DNA of 64,000 bases from the NCBI RefSeq assembly GCF_002127325.2, contig NC_035440.2, positions 72,787,819-72,851,818 on the forward strand, written 5' to 3'. Below are positions 34,576-45,600 of the stretch, piece by piece. The number at the start of each line of letters is the position of its first letter. Position 1 is the first letter of the stretch. Both the position numbers and the translations under genes were made by a program. A model generated the notes under the pieces. The model had not been told where the DNA came from and did no database searches. It was given only the letters and a program-made list of their open reading frames with translations. The DNA is from Helianthus annuus (taxonomy: Eukaryota > Streptophyta > Magnoliopsida > Asterales > Asteraceae).

Positions 34576-34771
34576 ATTGGTTTAGTAGTGTTACTTAGCA
34601 TGTAGCGGAGTTTCTAAAGATGGGATGCCTTATGTTGATTGGCCAAAGCTTTTGCTTTCCAGTTATTTACATTACAAATCTAGTCCTCGAAGTTACGCTA
34701 TGCTAGGCTTCAAGTTTAAGAACAACTTCTTGTGCGAGAAGAACTTCAAGTAATCTAGAGTGGAGATGGAC
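34576..34771. repeat. Left copy of target-site tandem repeat
   Basis: ATTGGTTTAGTAGTGTTACT ... GGAGATGGAC is repeated at 57371-57603 with scattered differences and indels. It is the sequence into which element I inserted. Confidence 0.88.
34767..34771. repeat. Target-site duplication of element I, left
   Basis: TGGAC directly before TGTGACACCC, repeated at 57329-57333. Confidence 0.88.
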
Positions 34772-36038
34772 TGTGACACCCGGCTTTCCAGGTCGTACCG
34801 TACAACTGTAACACGTGTTGTGAATAGATTAAAGGCTGTATTTGACTGATTATGATGTTTATATATGATATTTAATGAGTTGGTAAATTTAAACCTTGGT
34901 AAAAATTATGTTGGCAACGGTAAGATAAACGCTTATCGCGTAACGTTTAAAATGCGAAACGGACGTCGGTGACCACCCGATCAGTGTTAAAATCCTAAGA
35001 ATAGTCTGTTATGATTAGAATAGTAATTTTAATCATATTCGTGAGGAAAAATAAATTAAAACGCTAAGAAACTCTATTTTTTGAGTTTGAGTGAGCACCG
35101 CGCGATACTGCGCGCATTAGACAAAATACCGTCAACGCAGCCAGTCAAGGCAACGGGTAATTATTTCAGTAATAGTTTTGTGTGATTATTTTTATAGAAT
35201 GATAAAAATAATTTAAAACGCAATAAAACGGGATTAAAACGTTAAATAAAATACCCGTTATCCAGTAAAATACTTGTTTTTAACACTAGATTATATATAT
35301 AAGTGTATGTATATAATGTGTGTGTGTGAGGGTGCTAGGTGGTGGCCATAGGGCAGCCCACCTCTTTCAATTTTCATTCCTTCCATGCCAAGTGTTGTCT
35401 TGGGAAAATGAGTAATCATTAAAACCTTTCTTATACACTTTACATTTAACAAATCAAGATCAAATTTACACTCTCTCCCTGTCTTGAACATCTCGGCCGA
35501 ACACCCCCATAACACACCCGCATTCAAAATTTCAAACCATTTCTTGAAGAATCAAAGGCATTCCAAGGTGATTCCAAGCTAGTATGGAAGTTTAGAGGTG
35601 ATTTCAAGAAGATTCAAGTAAGAACAAAGCCTTATATCACCATCTTTTTCAAAAACCCACTAAGAAATCTTGAAGGTATAAACTTATTTTCAAAACCACA
35701 TTCTTTATTTTTAGTGATGATAGAGATGTTGGAAGGTTTCTCTTGAACTTGGAATTAATCACAAACTTGAAACTAACAATGAATGAGATTTTAAACAAAG
35801 TAAAAATGAGTATGTATATGTATGTATGTGTGGCCGAAAATTTGTAGGAGTATGTGTATTTAGTTGTATTTTGATTTTGTTGAATGATTCTTGTTTGACT
35901 TAATTATTGAAAGAGGGTTACATGCATGGGTCAAAATGGTGTCATAAAAGAATGTTCTAAAAGGATTTTGTGATTTGAGATGAATATGATAAAGAGTGAA
36001 CTTTTGGAAGTTCATATATGTATGTATATGTGTCGTGT
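34772..36038 (+). repeat. Element I 5' LTR, truncated
   Basis: It matches 39811-41086 and stops matching after TGTCGTGT. The remaining 2.5 kb and the PBS are missing. It has an imperfect GC inverted repeat (GCGCG at 35100-35104 and CGCGC at 35111-35115) about 180 bp upstream of TATATATAAG (35292-35302). Confidence 0.88.
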
Positions 36039-36053
36039 ACGACCAAGGGTGAG

Positions 36054-36197
36054 ATGAAGGACCTCGAGGGGCAAATGGACTGGTATGATGAGTTGAAGGA
36101 TTTGGATAACAGTGCGATGGACCAGATGCATTGGAGGATAGTGGATCTGGAGGAGCTGGTCAGGAGGATGTTAGATTTTCTGGGGATGAAGCGTTAG
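36054..36197 (+). pseudogene. Small ORF in leader of element I
   Basis: A 47-codon frame from ATG to TAG is rich in Asp, Glu and Leu (MDWYDELKDLDNSAMDQ, DLEELVRRMLDFLG). It looks amphipathic and could form a coiled coil. It lies between the LTR remnant and gag. It may be the 3' end of a longer frame, since an in-frame reading extends back to 36042 at the deletion point. Function unknown. Confidence 0.45.
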
Positions 36198-36541
36198 GTG
36201 TTAGTTGTTTGTTTGTGGTTGTTGTGTTAGAAACTTTTGGTATTTTTGTTTGGGGCCTGCGTGCCAGTTATATATTTTTGTGATATTAAGTAGAAATTTT
36301 TGTGAAGACTTGTTATGGGTGTCGATGTAGACATACCAAGGATAGTTGGGATGTACTGAAAACAAGTTTGTTAATTTCTATGATAATATTAGATGATTTA
36401 CTTTTGGTTTAAAAATTGTTCTCATTAATATGTGGATATTATACATGCGCAATGTTTGGTCCACTAACATTTAATGATTGAATTATTATTGGATATCGTC
36501 TTATGTGATTATTATTGTTGTAAATAATAGAAACGACGAAA

Positions 36542-37405
36542 ATGCCACCAAAAGCAAGACAGGGTACTGTTCTACCTGCCACACCAGAAGAGTTGGCACA
36601 ACTCATAGCCCAACACGTTAATATTGCCTTAGAACAGCATAATGCTAACCAGAATGATGGCCAGGAACGTGGATGTGGTGCTCATGGGCATGGTTTTGGT
36701 GGGATGAAGATTGGAAACCCTCCAGGTAAAATAATGATCGGAAAATTTTAGTAGTTCATGTGTTATGATCTCATTAGAACGTATTCCTGATTTTCATTAA
36801 CTATATGAACAGTACATAGAAGTATACACAAAATAATCCAGGGTTGTAACCCAAGATCATTTGTTGGTGCCCTATGCAATGATGTGGCGACGATATCCGT
36901 GATATCGGGCTGTCAGAATGAGACAATCATTCGATTAGTTCAGCGTTCCGAACTTAGAACTGGAAATTCGAAGAAGCGCAGACCTGAGAGCTCAAAGAAG
37001 AATCTTGAAGAGGAACGTGGGAAGAAACGTAGCTTGGAGAAAGCATGTGTAGCTAACCCTAGAGAATCGGGAAAAGATAATGTCGGAGATGGTAGAAGTT
37101 GTCCTGAGAAGAAGTCTCATAGTGATGGACAGGAAAAGTGCACCAGGTGCGGCCGAACCAGACATGTGACTCCCAAGTGTTATGCTAAGAGTACATTGGA
37201 TGGAGTTACGCTCAAGGGATGCTTCGTGTGTGGTGAGCAAGGATACTACAAAAGAGACTGCCCGAAACTGAAAGGACAGGATGCTATGGGCAAAGCCATC
37301 GAGGCGAGTGCTGGGAAGGCACGTGAGAACCCTGCTACTGTTATTGGTACGTTTCGAATCAAAAACCAATCTATGTTCATACTTTTAATACCAAAGCTGA
37401 CTTGA
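36542..37405 (+). pseudogene. Gag of element I (fragmented)
   Basis: The start MPPKARQGTV at 36542 parallels MPPRRE in B and C and continues with PEELAQLIAQHVNIALEQ, the usual Gag N-terminus. The capsid part is missing between about 36750 and 36884. A second frame (36884-37405) is basic and carries two knuckles, CTRCGRTRHVTPKC and CFVCGEQGYYKRDC, then runs into the start of the protease (VIGTFRIKNQ). The protease active site that should follow is not readable. Confidence 0.85.
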
Positions 37406-38480
37406 GTTTTGTTTCGAAAAACTTTGAACCATTTTTGTGTTCACCAACAAGTAAGCTGAGTATAAAGTGCCCGATAGAACTAGCAATTGGTAAGTTGATG
37501 GAAACTAGTGAGGTCTTTCGTGGTTGTAGTATTTAGTAGGTGATCATAGTTCTAGTGTCGATTTATCTCCAGTGGAGCTGGGGAGCTTTGACGCGGACGT
37601 GAGAATGGATTGATTATCCAAGAACGAAGTGGGGACTATCACTTGAAGAAACTAGCTAGGATACCTCGTCTTGATGACGGTAGAAAGGTGGTAGTTGTTC
37701 GTGGAGACCGACCAATCGAGTGTTGAGTGTTGAGTGTTGAGAGTCATCAGTATTATGAGGATGCTCAAGTTGCTGCGAGAAGACTATCCTGCGTTCTTTG
37801 TTAATGTGGTGGATATGAAGGCCAAATGTAGGAATAACGAAAAGATTCCTATCGATCGCAATTATCCGGAAGTTTTCCTAAAAAGACTTACCTGGATTGC
37901 CCCCTGCAAGACAGATCGACTTCCGAATCGATCTGGTACCCGGTGCTGCACCAATTGCAAAATCTCCTTATAGATTTAGCACCGTCTGAAATGATAGAAA
38001 TGTCGAATCAGCTTCAAGAGCTACTAGACAAGGGTTTCATTCAATCAAGTTTTTCGCTTTGGGGTGCATCTGTTTTGTTATGAGGAAGAAGGATGGATCC
38101 TTCAGGGTGTGTATTGATTTCAGAGAGCTGAACGAGCTAACTATCAAGAATCGGTACCCTTTACCGAGGATTGACGATTTGTTCAATCAAAGTACAGGGA
38201 TCCAACTACTACTAGAAGATTGCTCTGCGATCAAGATATCATCAGTTGAAGGTTGCTGACGAAGATATTCTGAAGACTGCTTTTCGAACACAATATGGCC
38301 CTTATGAGTTATTAGCCATGCCTTTTGACTAAATTAATGTACCCTTTATATTCATGGATCTCATGACACGGGGTATGGAAACCCTAATCAGATAAATTTG
38401 TGATAATATTCATCGACGATATACTTGTCTATACGCGAACCAAAGAGAATCATGAGTAACCTTTGAAGTTGACTATGGAG
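37406..38480 (+). pseudogene. Protease tail and reverse transcriptase of element I
   Basis: Fragments in all frames: a PR-RT linker at 37734-37973 with EDYPAFF and NYPEVF; RT at 38059-38259 with [20 protein letters not shown] and [11 protein letters not shown]; then the region of the FIDD motif (38400-38430, IFIDDILVYT), followed by a stop. Numerous indels and stops make it non-functional. Confidence 0.88.
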
Positions 38481-38514
38481 TTGTTGAGGAATAAGGAAGG
38501 TATGCATGTAGATC

Positions 38515-39230
38515 AGTCTAAGATTGGAGCAATCAAATGATGAGAAGCGCCAAAGACCCCGTCGGGGGTACGACGATTCATAAGACTAGCTGTGTGCTAC
38601 TGGAGAATTATTAAAAATTTCTCTAAATTAGTGCAGCCTTCGACACTAATAACCCCAAAAGGAAAAGAGGGGATTAATTGGGCAGAAAAGTAGGAGGAAG
38701 CTTTTTAAACCATTGGAGGAAATGTTGAGAGCGTGTGCGATTCATTTCGAAGGAAGTTACGATACTCACATGCCCTTGGCGGAGTTATCCTACAATAATA
38801 GTTAACATGCTAGTATCTAGGTTGCTCGGTTTGAAGCGTTGTATGGATGGAAGTGTTGATCGCCACTTTGTTAAGCTAATGTGGCAAAAGACAATTAACT
38901 AGACCCTAGTTTATCCAGGAAACCAACGACATGGTTTGCCTAGATCGAGGGAAGGTTAAAAGTCGCCAATAGATCAACAGAAGAATTACATGGACAATCG
39001 AAGGAAACTATTGCGATTTCAGATCGAAGATTTGGTTCTATTGAAGGAGTTACCTTAAAAGGATATTATTAAGTTAGCAGAGAAAGGAAAAGCTGAGCCA
39101 CATTGATTAGGTCCTTCAAGAGCCCATTTTGAGTTGGATTAGTCGCTTATAGGCTCAAGCTACCATAAGGATTGAGTCGTGTACATGATGTGTTGCATGT
39201 GTCCAGTTTGAGAAAGTGTATAATGGATAA
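38515..39230 (+). pseudogene. RT connection and integrase C-terminal remnants of element I
   Basis: 38515-38705 reads as the RT-RNase H connection (SKIGAIK, NFSKLVQP). It is fused at about 38705 to the integrase tail (LEEMLRACAIHFEGSYDTHM, LAELSYNNS), so RNase H and the integrase zinc and catalytic core are deleted. The C-terminal GPF-like and VHDVLHVSSLRKC segment is still recognisable. Many stops. Confidence 0.82.
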
Positions 39231-39796
39231 TACACTGATTTTATTCTTTGTAGAGATTTATTTAGGAGATAAACAAAAGTTTATCGAAGTACCGTAGAAG
39301 CAGTACGTATAGCTAGAAGAGTTATGTTGATAACCGGAGAGGCGATTACAAAATTCTAGTAGTATATGCGATTTATTGATTGTGCAATTCGTGGATATCT
39401 GAAATGAATGCAAGAAGGAAAGAAAACGAGTTCATGAGATTAGATACTTTCGAGAGCCCATCTCGAGTTGGATCAATCGTGTGTAAACTCAGACTACCTC
39501 GGGTATAGGGCAATGTATATGTAAATATACGTGTGTTAAACCCGAAATGGTGGAACTTTGATTTAACCTTTTCTGACTAAGTACTCGAAAATGTTGAACC
39601 ATGGAAAAGGTAGGGAGCGTTGAGACGTGAAATTTGGAAATAAGAATACATGTAATGTAGGTCTACGAAGATTCTTCGTAAGAATCAAAGTTTCTCACAG
39701 AAACTATAAGACCAAACTCAGCAAGCCTGTTTTTACTATTTCCACCAAGTGCAAAAATAAAACCTGTAAAGTAAAATTTCGGGTACGAAATTTCCT

Positions 39797-39810
39797 AAAC
39801 AGGGGGAGAC
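39797..39810 (+). promoter_or_regulatory. Polypurine tract of element I
   Basis: AAACAGGGGGAGAC directly before the 3' LTR start TGTGACACCC (39811). Confidence 0.85.
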
Positions 39811-41106
39811 TGTGACACCCGGCTTTCCAGGCCTTACCGTACAACTGTAACACGTGTTTTGAATAAATAAAAGGCTGTATTTGATTGATTATGATGTTTA
39901 TATATGATATTTAATGAGTTGGTAAATTTAAACCTTGGTAAAAATTATGTTGCCAACGGTAAGATAAACGTTTATCGCGTAACGGTTAAAATGCGAAACG
40001 AACGTCGGTGACCACCCGATCAGTGTTAAAATCCTAAAAATAGTCCGTTATGATTAGAATAGTAATTTTAATCATATTCGTGAGGAAAAATAAATTAAAA
40101 CGCTAAGAAACTATATTTTTCGAGTTTGCGTGCGTACCACGCGATACTGCGCGCATTACACAAAATACCGTCAACGCCGCCAGTCAAGGCAACTGGTAAG
40201 TATTTCAATAATAATTTTGTGTGATTATTTTTATAGAATGATAAAAATAATTTATAACGCACTAAAACGGGATTAAAACGCTAAATAAAATACCCGGTAT
40301 CCAGTAAAATACCTGTTTTTAACACTAGATTATATATATAAGTGTATATATATAATGTGTGTGTGCGTGTGAGAGAGTGATAGGTGGCGGCCATAGGGCA
40401 ACCCACCTCTTTCAATTTTCATTCCTTCCATGCCAAGTGTTGTCTTGGGAAAATGAGTAATCATTAAAACCTTTCTTATACACTTTACATTTAACAAATC
40501 AAGATCAAATTTACACTCTCTCTCCCTCTCTTGAACATCTTGGCCGAACACCCCCATAACACACCCACATTCAAAATTTCAAACCATTGCTTGAAGAATC
40601 AAAGGCATTCCAAGGTGATTCCAAGCTAGTATGGAGGTTTAGAGGTGATTTCAAGAAGATTCAAGCAAGAACAAAGCCTCAAATCACCATCTTTTTCAAA
40701 AACCCACTAAGAAATCTCGAAGGTATAAACTTATTTTCAAAACCACATTCTTGAGTTTTAGTGATGATAGAGATGTTGGAAGGTTTCTCTTGAACTTGGA
40801 ATTAATCACAAACTTGAAACTAACAATGAATAAGATTTTAAACAAAGTAAAAATGAGTGTGTATATGTATGTATGTGTGGCCGAAAATTTGTATGAGTAT
40901 GTGTATTTAGTTGTATTTTGATTTTGTTGAATGATTCTTGTTTGACTTGATTATTGAAAGATGGTTACATGCATGGGTCAAAAAGGTGTCATAAAAGAAT
41001 GTTTTTAAAAGGATTTTGTGATTTGAGATGAATATGATAAAAAGTGAACTTTTGGAAGTTCATATATGTATGTATATGTGTCGTGTGTGTGTATATATAT
41101 ATATAT

Positions 41107-41220
41107 AGGGTAAGGTTCATGCGAGAACCACCTTTATTGCGAGAACCGCGAGAACCAATGTGAACACAACCTAAAATAGCTAAAAAAACCTAAAGAAACC
41201 TAACCCCCACCCCCCCCCCC

Positions 41221-41251
<31 letters not shown>

Positions 41252-41662
41252 AACCCCCCCCCCCCCAAGCTAAATGCTAAATACTAAAACCACCAAGAAA
41301 CCTAAAAAAACCTAACCCCCCCCCACCCCCCCCCCAAAAAAAAACCTAAACCCCCCTCCCCCAACCCCCAAAAACCTAAACCCCCCAAGCTAAAATGCTA
41401 AAAACTAAACCCCCAAAAACCTAAAAAAATTCAAAAAAATCTATTTTTTTTAATATTTTTTATGTTAAAATCGCTACTTTTAGTAGCCAATTTTTTTTTT
41501 AAATTTTTTTGGCTACTAAAAGTAGCGATTTTAACATAATAAATATTAAAAAAAAAAAAACTTTTTTTTTGGTGTTTTTAGCTATTTTTAGGCATTTTTG
41601 GTTGTGTTCACATTGGTTCTCGCGGTTCTCGCAATAAAAGGTGGTTCCTAACGGATCTTTGT

Positions 41663-41665
<3 letters not shown>
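41107..41665. mobile_element. Element J: MITE-like foldback element
   Basis: Terminal inverted repeats of about 60 bp pair 41107-41171 with 41600-41665; the shared core includes ATTGCGAGAACCGCGAGAAC and CAATGTGAACACAACC. A second, perfect 29-30 bp inverted repeat is inside (about 41459-41490 and 41509-41539, with the word CTACTTTTAGTAG). Between them are long A and C runs. It is noncoding and flanked by TA repeats, so a TA or TWA target is possible but cannot be proved. Confidence 0.82.

Positions 41666-41722
<57 letters not shown>
41666..41722. repeat. (TA)n(GA)n microsatellite
   Basis: About 17 TA units followed by 11 GA units, between elements J and K. Confidence 0.95.
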
Positions 41723-41723
<1 letters not shown>

Positions 41724-42034
41724 TTAGGTTCCTGTAAAAAAGGCCCAAAGTGTGAGAAAGGTAAGAAAGAATATCAGCCATTAAATCTTTTGGTCTAATG
41801 GTTGAGATCAATAGGGACCAAAATATAAAATATTTATATTAATGTGGATTGAATTGAAATATCTAGGGGGGCAATTGTGTCTTTTTATCTTCATTTCGTA
41901 AATTAATTCAATCCAAAATCCTTGCAATTTCGTTCTCTCTCTATCATACATTCCTAATTTCTCTCTTTCTCTCTCTTTCTTCTTCCATATTCAGAACATA
42001 ATCCCTGCAAACATCACGAATCTGAAGATACACT

Positions 42035-42315
42035 GGTACAGATCGTTACCAAATAAAAATCGACAAGCCGATCTACGACACCGTAGACGACGATGAATAC
42101 GAGAGCCTCGTGGCAAAACGGCAAGAAGATTACAGAAGCTTTATCATTGACGATGACGGTTTAGGTTACGCAGACGAAGGAGAAGAGGAGGATTGGACTA
42201 AATCCGGCGTCGTTCCGTCGTCTGAAGAGGAATCAGAAGGTGAATTGGAGAAGAAGAAACCGAAGAAGACGAAATCTGAAAAGAGAGAGGTGAATTGGAG
42301 AAGAAGAAATCTGTA
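42035..42315 (+). pseudogene. Captured DNA polymerase alpha catalytic subunit fragment
   Basis: An open frame of about 90 codons reads YQIKIDKPIYDTVDDDEYES, then RSFIIDDDGLGYADEGEEED, then an acidic/Lys-rich segment (SSEEESEGELEKKKPKKTK). This is the pattern I know from the N-terminal region of plant DNA polymerase alpha (Pol alpha N-terminal domain), upstream of all catalytic domains. The fragment has no start codon and ends with CTGTAAGG, which looks like an exon end with a splice donor, so capture from genomic DNA is likely. A 20 bp stretch (about 42239 and 42289) is directly repeated inside. Identity is from recognition, not search. Confidence 0.75.
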
Positions 42316-42322
42316 AGGATTA

Positions 42323-42790
42323 TTGAATGGTGTTTTTTTTACTGAATGGTGTTATTTTTTACCGAATGGTGTTATCTTTTATGAATGGTGTTATTTTTTA
42401 CTGAATGGTGTTATCTTTTTCTGAATGGTGTTTTTTTCTTTTTCTGAATGGTGTTATATTTATTTACTAAATGATGTTATATTCTTGTACTGAATGGTGT
42501 TATCTTACTAAATGGTGTTATCTTTTCTGAATGGTGTTTTTTTGTTTCTGAATGGTGTTTTTTTTCTGAATGGTGTTATATTTATTTACTGAATGGTGTT
42601 ATATTCTAGTACTGAATGGTGTTATATTATTTACTGAATGGTGTTATTTTGTTTACTGAATAATGTTATTTTTTGTTTACTAGATGGTGTTTTTTGTTTC
42701 TGAATGGTGTTTTTTGTTTACTGAATGGTGTTATATTATTTTTGTAAAGACACCATGAATTGAACATATACTGAATGGTGTTAAAATGAA
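42323..42790. repeat. Minisatellite of CTGAATGGTGTTAT units
   Basis: About 21 units of 18-24 bp share TGAATGGTGTTAT followed by T-rich spacers of variable length. It begins a few bases after the captured exon. Confidence 0.93.
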
Positions 42791-42976
42791 TGATATTATG
42801 GACGGTTATAATTCCTTAAATCAACGATTTTCTCTCTCCAAATCCTTAAATCAAGGATTACCATATTTGAATTTGTTAGTGCATTTACAATCATACCCTT
42901 TTCAATTAATTTAGATCTAATGGTTGAGATTCTTTCTTACCTTTCTCACACTTTTGGTCTTTTTTACAATAACTCC

Positions 42977-42977
<1 letters not shown>

Positions 42978-43033
<56 letters not shown>

Positions 43034-43034
43034 A
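42978..43034. repeat. (TA)n(TG)n microsatellite
   Basis: TA repeats followed by TG repeats. It is the right half of the microsatellite split by J and K. Confidence 0.95.
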
Positions 43035-43752
43035 TGCATGTATGTAAGTTTTTGTCACATGTTCATAAATGTAAGAACGTTTGCATTTATGTATAAATGA
43101 TAAGATAATAATGGAATGGACATGTTTTGATTTATATGAACATGAACTAAATATGTTCTTTGATGCATTTAAGATCATGTAGGATGATGGTTTAATGATA
43201 TGGGTGCATTAGATGCACATACTTAGACATGCATGATGATATGTTATCATAAAAGGATGATTTGAGTATGATTTAATAAAAATCAGATTTAATCAGATTA
43301 TAAACACTAAAATAAAGTTATTTTAAAGTGTTTAGTGACATATAACTATGTCATAATGTTTACTAGCTTTGCATGTTGTACTTGGTGAATTAGAAGTTGT
43401 AAAATACGTGAAATCGCATGATTTATGTGAATTACACAAAAATTGCACTAATCTGATTATAACCACTATTTAAATCAGTAAATAATATGTATTGTGTTAA
43501 AATATCAAGTCATTCCGAGTTGGTATGATTATAGTAACGTTTAACGTAAAACTATGCGTTAAAACGGTCAAAAATCGGCTTTTCAAATGATTTTTATAAA
43601 ACTGATTTAGATCGCTAAGTAAACTGATATTTTTAGTTTAAAAATAAGTATTTTAACTAATTTTAAGTTTACTTGGTGTTTGGTTAGTCATATGTGACTT
43701 CCGACGCCCGAAAACGTTACCAAATCGCTAAAATACGCATTTTTCAATGAAC

Positions 43753-43757
43753 ACTAG
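43753..43757. repeat. Target-site duplication of element C, left
   Basis: ACTAG before TGTCACACC, repeated at 55547-55551. Confidence 0.93.
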
Positions 43758-43764
43758 TGTCACA

Positions 43765-43807
43765 CCCCGACCACGTAAAACATCAAATCGTGGCGGAAAC
43801 GTCGGGG
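43765..43807 (-). promoter_or_regulatory. U5-end hairpin of 3' LTR C
   Basis: Outer arms CCCCGAC (43765-43771) and GTCGGGG (43801-43807). Inner arms CACG and CGTG (43789-43792). Same fold as 9209-9251 with changed base pairs. Confidence 0.7.
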
Positions 43808-45589
43808 AGTGTTGTAACAGAATTATTGTTCCACAACCAAGGTAATTTAAATAATATTCTATTCATCACCCAAGGGTGGAATACATGGTATCAAACGAGA
43901 ACCCACAAGTTACATTGTCTTAAAATAAAAAAAAAAAAGAAATAAAGTACATAACAAGTTTTAACTAGTCTAGATCCATTTTATCGTCACTAAGGCCCAA
44001 GTCCACCCTATTGTATCATGATCATCCTATGCATTTGCTCCTGAAACACATGCGAAAATAGGTACGTCAGCATAAAAATGCCTGTGAGATACATAGGTTT
44101 TGTGAAAATAGGATCCATGACTTAGCTTTTAGAAAAAATGTTTAATGAAATGTAGTCATGAACCTTGTTGATTGTATTGTTTGTAAATCATTTGAAAAAC
44201 GATGGTAGATATGTATTTTTGAAAGAATAATGTATGGTTAAATGAATAACCAAGTAAAATAAGTTGTATAAAACAAGTTGTTTGTAAACAATGTATTGTG
44301 AAAAATATGTTAAATGAACATACGTAGCATAAAATGTCATGTAAAATGATGTACTAGGTATGCACATAATGGACATACATAGCAAAAACATAATGAAATC
44401 ATGTATTAAGAGTGTACTAATGAACATAGCAAGTATATGATATGAAAAAAATGAAAAGCACGAAAGTAACAAGTAGGCACATGTGTTTCACCCCAAAATG
44501 TTTGAAAAACAGTAAAAGAGGGGACTATGTACTCACTTGAGATTGCTCAGAAGTCGTAGGATAACCACCAAGCAATGCTAGAAGGTCACGGAATCAAACG
44601 GCACCTATATAGGTATCTACATTAATAAACGGACCTATCGGAGGATCGGGTAGTACGAGGGTTCGTAAACCAAATAAGTAGGGGAACTTATGTAATATGG
44701 TTTAACAAAGCCTACGTACTAAAGCGAAACCTATCCTAAGTGCTTTTGACCCGTTACGACCCGCTTAGGTAGCTTATGCTACTTTAACGCGTCGTTCGCG
44801 TAAAACGCGTTTGGAATGCCTAACTAGCCCTATGATAAACAAGATATGCCTTAACATGTTCAATATTGTTGTTAAATCAGTTTAGATACCAGAAATTATG
44901 TTACATAGGCTTAAACTGAATTTTGGCGTAAAAAGGGTATTTTGGTAATTTACCTAAGGCACATACATTACCTATCATACAACTAGTTAAACGATGTGAC
45001 CATAAGGTATAACCTCGGAAGGTTATTCCCTATACAACTATGGTCACCTAAAGTGTTTGGTCGGATCCTAATGATCGACCAAATGGGTCGGGTTCGTAAG
45101 CATAAGCGATTGATTAGATCGCTTACCTTTATGACCCTAAACAAGCACAAATCTAAAAGCGACGAGCTAAACATGCTAGAACATGTTTAGTAATGTTAGA
45201 AAACAAGTTTGGCATTAAAACAAACGGTTTTAATACCCTAGAGTAGTTTGGTTACAAAAAACGCGAGAAAACGCATTTTGGCCGAAACTACGACTCGTCA
45301 CTGAGCCTAGATAACGTGGTAATCAGTAGGTATAGTCACTAGGGACTATAACCATCGTGATTACGCTCACGTTATGAAGTTCAAACGAACTTCGCGTTGA
45401 CCATAAACTGGTCAATGCAGAAAGTCAAACACAGTTTGACTTAAACGCTAAAACGAACGAAAAACGCGAAAGAATACTTATAGAAGGTCCCCGCAAGATT
45501 GATTTCCAAGTATTTCTCAGGTATGAAGTGGTAATCACTCCAACTTAGAGAAAATCTCAGAAAATCAAGTGAGTTGGAAGTGAATGGGG

Positions 45590-45600
45590 GGTATTTATAG
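45590..45600 (-). promoter_or_regulatory. TATA box of 3' LTR C
   Basis: CTATAAATACC on the minus strand. Confidence 0.68.

Larger units (their letters stand above)
41723..42982. mobile_element. Element K: TIR element with captured gene fragment
   Basis: Terminal inverted repeats of about 60 bp with a few mismatches pair 41723-41810 with 42915-42982; the shared core is AGTGTGAGAAAGGTAAGAAA. Inside are CT-rich sequence, a DNA polymerase alpha-like coding fragment (42035-42315) and a minisatellite (42323-42790). It encodes no transposase, so it is non-autonomous. It sits in a TA-rich microsatellite, which hides any target duplication. A Pack-type (gene-capturing) element is the best description; the superfamily is unknown. 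Confidence 0.8.
39811..43757 (+). repeat. Element I 3' LTR, left part
   Basis: Interrupted by J and K at about 41107-42982 and by element C from 43758. A TATA motif lies near 40332. The rest continues at 55547. Confidence 0.88.

Noticed and set aside
41190..41420. CCTAA/CCCC-rich text resembling interstitial telomere repeat
   Set aside because: No tandem CCCTAAA units; it is a low-complexity A/C tract inside MITE J.
44983..45190. Paired open frames on both strands, repeated at 53864-54071
   Set aside because: They are duplicated because both LTRs of element C contain them; no protein family fits.
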